Origin: JAHIVN01 sp018816645
Lineage (GTDB): Bacteria; Patescibacteriota; Dojkabacteria; JAHIVN01
NCBI GenBank assembly: GCA_043816305.1
Contig: JBDRHZ010000047.1
Coordinates: forward strand, 1 to 16,179
DNA length: 16,179 bases
Direction of reading: 5' to 3'
Position numbers and translations under genes: made by a program
The notes under the pieces: model-generated
Databases searched by the model: none
Seen by the model: only the letters and a program-made list of their open reading frames with translations
What the model was told of the DNA's origin: nothing
Shown: positions 13,661 to 16,179 of the stretch, in pieces
Layout of the letters: each line of letters starts with the position of its first letter
Position numbering within the stretch: position 1 is the first letter of the stretch

Positions 13661-14095
13661 CTATTTTTCATTTATTTCTTGCAATTTTTCAGCGATCTTG
13701 GCCGCATTCGGTTTTATCATATCCATCCTCTTCTCCCATTTTTCTTTTGACCAGATCTCTACCCAGTCAACAAGACCAATAAATGTTACTTCTCTCAAAA
13801 TTCCAGCAAAGTCTTTTAAATTTTTTGGAAGAACAAATCTCCCCTGCTTATCCAAACTTGCTTCACTGGCTCCTCCGATAAGAAACCTTCTCGTGTCTCT
13901 CACGGGACTTTTTGTAAAGGGCTGATCACTAAATACCTTCAAGAGCTTTTCCCATTGTTTCTGATTTACTACGATAACACAATCTTCATATCCTCTAGTC
14001 ACGATTACATCTTCACCTAGTATCTCCCTGAACTTCTTAGGAAGCGCAATCCTGTTTTTTTCCCCAACTTTATTTGTAAACTCTCCAATTAGCAT
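13661..14095 (-). CDS. mraZ: Transcriptional regulator MraZ
   Basis: MraZ is a DNA-binding protein of two SpoVT/AbrB-like domains that forms a ring and regulates its own dcw operon. The first domain begins MLIGEFTNKVGEKNRIALPK (residues 1-20) and the second has ASLDKQGRFVLPK (about 79-91); these repeat the family's D-x-K-G-R-hydrophobic-P motif. The length of 144 residues is normal. It is the first gene of mraZ-rsmH-ftsL-ftsI. Upstream are a near-consensus promoter and three 10-bp-spaced boxes that fit known MraZ sites, so autoregulation is well supported by sequence. The leader is about 50 nt, longer than at other promoters here. Confidence 0.93.
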   Translation of the reverse strand: MLIGEFTNKVGEKNRIALPKKFREILGEDVIVTRGYEDCVIVVNQKQWEKLLKVFSDQPFTKSPVRDTRRFLIGGASEASLDKQGRFVLPKNLKDFAGILREVTFIGLVDWVEIWSKEKWEKRMDMIKPNAAKIAEKLQEINEK

Positions 14096-14129
14096 AACTT
14101 TTTGTTAAGGTTCATTTATTTACTAATTT

Positions 14130-14155
14130 TCACCACTTTTCACCACTACTCACCA
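14130..14155 (-). promoter_or_regulatory. MraZ box array (three direct repeats, 10-bp spacing)
   Basis: On the - strand TGGTGA occurs three times at exactly 10-bp intervals (14150-14155, 14140-14145, 14130-14135), with four-base spacers. Known MraZ sites are three or four direct GTGG/TGGG-type repeats on one face of the helix. The first box touches the -10 hexamer and the array covers the predicted start of transcription, so MraZ binding should repress. Confidence 0.8.
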
Positions 14156-14183
14156 TATTAGAGCAATGCCAAAGGCATGTCAA
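14155..14183 (-). promoter_or_regulatory. mraZ operon promoter
   Basis: On the - strand TTGACA (14178-14183) is a perfect -35, followed by a 17-bp spacer and TAATAT (14155-14160) as -10. Transcription would start near 14148, inside the MraZ boxes. Within the spacer ATGCC and GGCAT (14166-14178) form an inverted repeat with a 3-base centre. The sequence upstream is AT-rich and could act as an UP element. Confidence 0.8.
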
Positions 14184-14312
14184 GTATAAACATCACTATG
14201 TTTTGATATTTATGAATATTCCAAAAAACCTTAAAACCAGGAAATTACGACGTATTGTAGTAAGTATTTACACACTAAGGACAGGCTTTCGAATATGGCT
14301 ATGGGGCATAAC

Positions 14313-14346
14313 AAAAAACGGGCCCAATTTAATGAATTGAACCCGT
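14313..14346 (-). terminator. Intrinsic terminator of the LppX-like gene
   Basis: Twelve-base arms (14318-14329 and 14335-14346) surround a 5-base loop. In - strand RNA the two mismatched positions become G-U pairs, giving an unbroken 12-bp stem with a GGG/CCC base. It is followed by six U residues (14313-14318). It lies about 20 nt after the stop codon of the gene ending at 14367, and separates it from the mraZ promoter. Confidence 0.85.
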
Positions 14347-14366
14347 CTTCATCTCAAGAATACTAA

Positions 14367-15962
14367 CTAATAAGTACTAGGAAGTTCATACATCTCACCG
14401 CTAGGAAGAGTAATCCATAGCTTGTAGCTGTCTTTGGTTTTCTGATAATGAACAGTTTCTCCCTCGATCACCGTTGATTCTATATCCAGAACACTAAGAC
14501 TAGTTGGATACTTTTGGTTATCAAAGTAATATTCCTCAATAGCTACTTGAATTTCCATCATTTTGCTTTGTACAGCATAATCTCCATAAGTCGGATCTAT
14601 CTCTGACATAATTTCGTCCATCTTCTTGGCGCCTTCTGGGGCAACGATCTCAATATCCGCATCATAATCCCAAAGCTTCAAGTCAAGGTCCACATTTGAT
14701 GGCTGTCCATCGCTAGTTCCGGACATGCTGATACTTATTCTATGAATTTTCTCGCTCGTTTCTCCTAAACATCCCTCAAGCGAGAGGTTTTCGTAGTCTT
14801 TTAATGACTCATCTATATCGCTTTCATTATATTCTTCTCCATAAATGCTGGCATAAGTTTTCAGAACTTCTTTCATTTCCTCTTTGTTCCAGCTTAACTT
14901 AACACAGTAGCAGTCTTCCCCCCCGATATTTTCATCCGGAAGTAACTCCGCATTCTGCACAACACTTTCATCAGTGATAAACTCAATAAGTTTAGCGACA
15001 TCTTCATTCGCTACCTCCTGTTTCTCGCTATCCTTGACAGAAGTCCCACCACCAAAAATACCTGTTGCAGTACTAACATCGTCTGCACTTACATCGATCC
15101 ACTGGCCTTTTACATCACCAAATTCGCCGCTAGTGAGAAACGGAAAAGTATCCAGCTTAACGTAAGTCTCTGTTCCAACAGCTCTCATTTCACCCAACAT
15201 ATCAACTCCTATTCCCTCATTTTCTACATTTACATCAAATTTCAGTTCCATTTTCTGATTATCTGTTTCTTTCCCGTTGTATGCACCAACGAGGCTCATA
15301 TCCATTTTCCCTACAGAAAGCATGGAGATAGTATCTTCCGATGAAGCACTAGAATTGAAATTCATCGTTCCTGAGACATCAAATCGAACAGACTTTACTT
15401 CTTCGTAATTATCTACAAGGCTTTTAATGTATTCTTCGGAGACAGAACTATCTGCCAAAGCTGCTATGATATTGCCATCTTTTGAAGCCAAAGGAATAAT
15501 AGTGCTTAGGAGCGTGTTTGCAATTTTCTCCTGAACTGCTTTTGCCTCTTCGACTGGATCCCTAAAGAGAGCCTCTATCTTTTCAATAATATCTGATACT
15601 ACTGGTATTTCAGTATCGGTAAAATATGCGTAAGCAAAGAGACCACCCACAACCAAAAAGATGAACGCTATAATTCCGCAGGTACAGGTACAGAACATTC
15701 CTTTCTTCCCGCCCTTCTTCTTCCCGCCTGCAGGATCAAACGAAGACGGAGCTTGCTGCTTCATACTTTCGGGAGCACCATCTAAAGGTTGTACAGGGGG
15801 CGGAGGTGGTCCTGCTGGTTGCGGAGCAGGCACATCATCTGAAGTAGGTACTACAGGATTTACTGGCATAGGATTTGGAGCATCATTCCCTTGACCTGGT
15901 TCCGGATTTGTAGTTTGTGCTAAGGGTACTGGAGGTGAATCAAAACCCGTATCATTTTGCAT
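14367..15962 (-). CDS. Membrane-anchored LppX/LolA-like protein with proline-rich tail and pilin-like C-terminus
   Basis: A 531-residue protein of unusual build. Residues 1-70 are rich in Pro, Gln and Asn with a run of five prolines, followed by a basic GGKKKGGKKG stretch (79-88). Then comes one membrane helix (about 90-113) opening with alternating cysteines (C91, C93, C95). The lysines before the helix predict a cytoplasmic N-terminus and an outer C-terminus. Residues about 190-440 consist of alternating strands (DVSGTMNF, KMELKFDVNV, TYVKLDTFPFL, WIDVSADD, CYCVKLSW) like the LppX/LolA lipid-binding fold. Residues about 466-531 (IQVAIEEYYFDNQKYPTSL and YKLWITLPSGEMYEL) resemble the globular end of type II secretion/type IV pseudopilins, but without a prepilin N-terminus. 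Function is unknown. It is a single-gene unit with a strong terminator; codon use looks like that of its neighbours. Confidence 0.65.
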   Translation of the reverse strand: MQNDTGFDSPPVPLAQTTNPEPGQGNDAPNPMPVNPVVPTSDDVPAPQPAGPPPPPVQPLDGAPESMKQQAPSSFDPAGGKKKGGKKGMFCTCTCGIIAFIFLVVGGLFAYAYFTDTEIPVVSDIIEKIEALFRDPVEEAKAVQEKIANTLLSTIIPLASKDGNIIAALADSSVSEEYIKSLVDNYEEVKSVRFDVSGTMNFNSSASSEDTISMLSVGKMDMSLVGAYNGKETDNQKMELKFDVNVENEGIGVDMLGEMRAVGTETYVKLDTFPFLTSGEFGDVKGQWIDVSADDVSTATGIFGGGTSVKDSEKQEVANEDVAKLIEFITDESVVQNAELLPDENIGGEDCYCVKLSWNKEEMKEVLKTYASIYGEEYNESDIDESLKDYENLSLEGCLGETSEKIHRISISMSGTSDGQPSNVDLDLKLWDYDADIEIVAPEGAKKMDEIMSEIDPTYGDYAVQSKMMEIQVAIEEYYFDNQKYPTSLSVLDIESTVIEGETVHYQKTKDSYKLWITLPSGEMYELPSTY

Positions 15963-15994
15963 CTTTATAAACGATTAATTAATATACATAATAT

Positions 15995-16023
15995 AGTATA
16001 CACTAGATTCTTTCTTGTGAAAA
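15995..16023 (-). promoter_or_regulatory. Candidate promoter of the LppX-like gene
   Basis: On the - strand TTTTCA (16018-16023), a 17-bp spacer and TATACT (15995-16000) form a fair sigma-70 promoter with a leader of about 25 nt. Another AT-rich -10 (TATATT) lies nearer the gene, so the exact site is uncertain. No Shine-Dalgarno is seen before the ATG. Confidence 0.35.
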
Positions 16024-16042
16024 GAACTTGTAGCCGGGATGT

Positions 16043-16087
16043 TAGTGCAAAGTGATAATGTCCTAGTAGTGCAAAATAGAAATGTCC
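16043..16087 (+). repeat. Two direct repeats, likely transposase binding sites
   Basis: Copies at 16043-16063 and 16067-16087 are 21 bp each and agree at 17 positions: TAGTGCAAA is identical in both, as is AATGTCC, with differences only in the middle. They start 24 bp apart. Repeats of this kind at IS ends are commonly bound by the transposase. Confidence 0.7.
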
Positions 16088-16142
16088 GGTAGAGGGAGTA
16101 TTTGATAAGATCAGAAAACTAAATTATCAGATACACTTCAAT

Positions 16143-16179
16143 ATGAAGGAACAAGTAGTAATGAGCACAAAAGAACTAG
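16143..16179 (+). CDS. Transposase N-terminus (partial, cut by window end)
   Basis: The frame from ATG at 16143 reads MKEQVVMSTKEL and leaves the window. A second ATG at 16161 would give MSTKEL. The MSTKEL opening is one I associate with integrase-core transposases whose first domain is a helix-turn-helix, and the position just inside repeated IS-end motifs supports this. AAGGA at 16146-16150 could serve as a Shine-Dalgarno for the second ATG; the chromosomal genes here have none. The fragment is too short for firm assignment. Confidence 0.4.
   Translation, partial: MKEQVVMSTKEL

Larger units (their letters stand above)
16040..16179 (+). mobile_element. Left end of an insertion sequence, running off the window
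   Basis: From a TGT at 16040 the sequence carries two copies of a 21-bp motif starting TAGTGCAAA and ending AATGTCC (see the repeat entry), then a short AT-rich leader and an ORF start whose first residues resemble transposases with a helix-turn-helix and DDE domain. Terminal TGT plus repeated internal sites fits integrase-core families such as ISNCY/IS481-like or IS21-like elements. The right end and target duplication lie outside the window, so the family and exact boundary are not certain. Confidence 0.5.

Noticed and set aside
15661..15894. Gly/Cys-rich open frame on the + strand
   Set aside because: It mirrors the proline-rich N-terminus of the LppX-like protein; the glycine content is explained by the opposite strand.
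16043..16087. CRISPR repeats
   Set aside because: Only two copies with a 3-bp gap and internal differences; this fits transposase sites, not a repeat-spacer array. No CRISPR array is present in the window.

Overview
The window looks like part of a chromosome from an AT-rich, small-genome bacterium, most likely of the Patescibacteria (Candidate Phyla Radiation). This is an inference: there is no rRNA or ribosomal protein gene to place it. It rests on divergent and shortened cell-wall enzymes, no visible Shine-Dalgarno motifs before the chromosomal genes, word-like degenerate repeats between genes, and the mix of gene families. UGA is a normal stop (it ends the CobO gene), so a code that reads UGA as glycine is not in use.

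Layout. Positions 1-406 are non-coding apart from a possible gene tail at the left edge. They hold two strong inverted repeats and a promoter for the only complete + strand gene, a CobO/BtuR-type cobalamin adenosyltransferase (407-940). Everything else that is complete is on the - strand. Read in the direction of transcription (right to left) this is: a membrane-anchored LppX-like protein with a pilin-like C-terminus and a clear terminator (15962-14367); the core of a dcw cluster, mraZ-rsmH-ftsL-ftsI (14095-10496), with a near-consensus promoter and a three-copy MraZ box array; an unrecognised 364-residue protein followed by a membrane histidine kinase (10339-6885); murA (6652-5369) with a terminator hairpin; an operon of a MurF-like protein with a broken Walker A motif, an ECF sigma factor and a MurE-like ligase without its first domain (5203-2476); and a VTT/DedA-like membrane protein with an arginyl/leucyl-tRNA-protein transferase-like protein (2267-934). 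At the right edge, 16040-16179 carries what looks like the left end of an insertion sequence and the first codons of its transposase.

How the genes fit together. MurA makes the first committed precursor of peptidoglycan, MurE-like and MurF-like proteins belong to the stem-peptide steps, and FtsL and FtsI (a class B transpeptidase) act at the division septum. MraZ controls its own operon, and RsmH methylates 16S rRNA. A sensor kinase and an ECF sigma factor lie among these wall genes, which suggests (but does not show) wall-linked signalling.

The best candidates for new biology are the degenerate MurF-like protein encoded just upstream of, and overlapping, the sigma factor gene; the apparent general lack of Shine-Dalgarno sequences combined with extended -10 promoters and very short leaders; the cysteine-less ATE-like transferase; and the pilin-tailed membrane protein.
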